From an uncultured Blautia sp. (GTDB lineage Bacteria > Bacillota > Clostridia > Lachnospirales > Lachnospiraceae), in NCBI GenBank assembly GCA_946629475.1, contig CAMOXX010000167.1:1-6060 (forward strand): a stretch of DNA of 6,060 nucleotides, written 5' to 3'. The position numbers and the translations under genes are program-made. Positions 5,078-6,060 of this stretch are shown here, one piece after another. Each line of letters starts with the position of its first letter. The first letter of the stretch is position 1. Under the pieces are notes generated by a model. It made no database searches. It was given only the letters and a program-made list of their open reading frames with translations, and was not told the origin of the DNA.

Positions 5078-6060
5078 ATGCAAAAATATGACGTGATTGT
5101 GGTAGGCGCCGGCAACGGCGGCCTGTCGGCAGCGGCTTATCTGGCCACAGCGGGAAAAAAGGTTCTCGTGCTGGAAAAGCATAACCTCCCGGGAGGCTGT
5201 GCGACGAGTTTCCGCCGCGGAGCTTATGAATTTGAGGCAACGCTGCATGAACTCTGCCAGATGGGTGACGGAAAAGGCGGACGCCCGCGGGGCGCGGTGA
5301 GAAAGCTTCTGGAGGATACCTACAAGCTGGATGTGGAATGGTGCGCGGTGAACGAGTCGTTTGCCTCCGTTGCGACCGATCCGGACGGATTTGACGTATC
5401 GATGCCTGCGGGGGTTCAGGCTTTCATCGACGAGATGGAGCGGCAGGTCCCGGGAAGCAGAGCTTCCATGACGACGGTGCTGGAACTGGGCCGCATGCTG
5501 CACGACGGGGTGGACTGGCTTGCCGCGCATGACAACGAGCCGTCCCCGCCGGCGAAGGTCGAGATGCTGCTCAAATACTATGACCTGATGTGCGTTGTTC
5601 CGGTCTCGACGGAAGAAATGCTTGACCGGATCGGTGTTCCGGAAAAAGCAAAGAGGATCTTCGAGTCCTACTGGACGTACGTTTCCGCGGATTCCACCAA
5701 CATGAGCTTTGCGGTCTATACCTATATGACCTATGTCTATCTGACGCATCTGCCCTGGTTTGCAAAGAACCGCAGCCATGAGATTTCGCTTGCCTTTGAC
5801 GCACGGATCCGGGAACTGGGCGGAGACGTCTGGTACAACACCGAAGTCAGCCGGATCGAGATCAGGGGCGGCAGGGTATATGGAGTTACGCTGAAGAGCG
5901 GGGAGTATATTCCCTGTGAATGGGTGATCTCCAATCTCATGCCGCATGTTGTGTTCGACCGGATGGTGGATCATTCAGAAATTCCGGAACGCAATCTGAA
6001 GATGATGAACGCGCAGAAACTGGCACAGGCTGCCTTCACGGTCTATCTCGGGCTGGATGC
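5078..6060 (+). CDS. Phytoene desaturase/retinol saturase-like FAD oxidoreductase (3' partial)
   Basis: At least 327 residues are present and the frame is open to the right edge, so the end is missing. Residues 5-33 are a Rossmann FAD-binding segment (DVIVVGAGNGGL, with acidic E33 for the ribose), followed by LPGG (37-40) and GCATSFRRGAYEFE, which is typical of the CrtI/CrtISO/RetSat group of flavin amine-oxidase-fold enzymes. A hydrophobic, aromatic stretch (TYMTYVYLTHLPWF, about residues 216-229) may line a lipid-binding tunnel. The later part (RIRELGGDVWYNTEVSRIEIRGGRVYGVTLKSGE, roughly 246-279) is the usual FAD-domain return. Members act on carotenoids, retinoids, or uncharacterised polyene or isoprenoid lipids, adding or removing hydrogens; the substrate is unknown here. 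The GG-rich ribosome site and position 15 bases after hypA put it in the same operon. The C-terminal FAD motif cannot be checked because it lies outside the window. Confidence 0.88.
   Translation, partial: MQKYDVIVVGAGNGGLSAAAYLATAGKKVLVLEKHNLPGGCATSFRRGAYEFEATLHELCQMGDGKGGRPRGAVRKLLEDTYKLDVEWCAVNESFASVATDPDGFDVSMPAGVQAFIDEMERQVPGSRASMTTVLELGRMLHDGVDWLAAHDNEPSPPAKVEMLLKYYDLMCVVPVSTEEMLDRIGVPEKAKRIFESYWTYVSADSTNMSFAVYTYMTYVYLTHLPWFAKNRSHEISLAFDARIRELGGDVWYNTEVSRIEIRGGRVYGVTLKSGEYIPCEWVISNLMPHVVFDRMVDHSEIPERNLKMMNAQKLAQAAFTVYLGLD

Noticed and set aside
4670..5974. Long open frame on the - strand (434 codons)
   Set aside because: It lies entirely opposite hypA and the FAD oxidoreductase, both of which have clear family motifs. 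Its translation has no recognisable domain and is rich in His, Arg and Pro, as expected opposite GC-rich codons.

Overview
The window reads like a stretch of chromosome from an anaerobic Firmicute of the clostridial type (Lachnospiraceae or Oscillospiraceae-like). This is inferred from the strong GGAGG-type ribosome binding sites, a rhodanese fused to a C-terminal module that I recall from secreted clostridial proteins, a SHOCT-tailed membrane protein, and an iron-sulfur/flavin oxidoreductase of a kind common in strict anaerobes. All convincing genes are on the + strand. I see no tRNA, rRNA, CRISPR array or intact transposase.

Left part (1-1727): a rhodanese-like protein enters from beyond the left edge and stops at 626. 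Its frame is open up to the edge, so its true start lies outside the window. A short gap follows with two adjacent hairpins and an inverted repeat. These look like a relic of a mobile-element end, though that is only a resemblance. Next is a 313-residue membrane protein with a signal peptide, a beta-solenoid-like outer region, one membrane span and a cytoplasmic SHOCT-like helix pair. The gap 1728-2037 holds an inverted repeat around a duplicated 8-mer, a clear intrinsic terminator at 1868-1893 and a near-consensus promoter at 1951-1979. That layout separates the left genes from the right operon.

Right part (2038-6060): three tightly packed genes form one operon. The first encodes an 890-residue enzyme that joins a winged-helix-like segment, cysteine-rich iron-sulfur segments, a GltD/DPD-type FAD and NAD(P)H electron-transfer core and a C-terminal ferredoxin-like segment. 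One base after it begins a HypA-type nickel/zinc metallochaperone. Fifteen bases after that begins a phytoene-desaturase/retinol-saturase-like FAD oxidoreductase, cut by the right edge.

The three right-hand genes plausibly form a redox system: the large protein takes electrons from NAD(P)H (or ferredoxin) and passes them through flavin and iron-sulfur centres, while the CrtI/RetSat-like protein acts on a hydrophobic, perhaps isoprenoid or polyene, substrate. The role of a HypA protein without any visible hydrogenase gene is unexplained and is the most interesting point in the window. Base composition rises in GC from the left genes to the right operon, by eye and by spot counts only.
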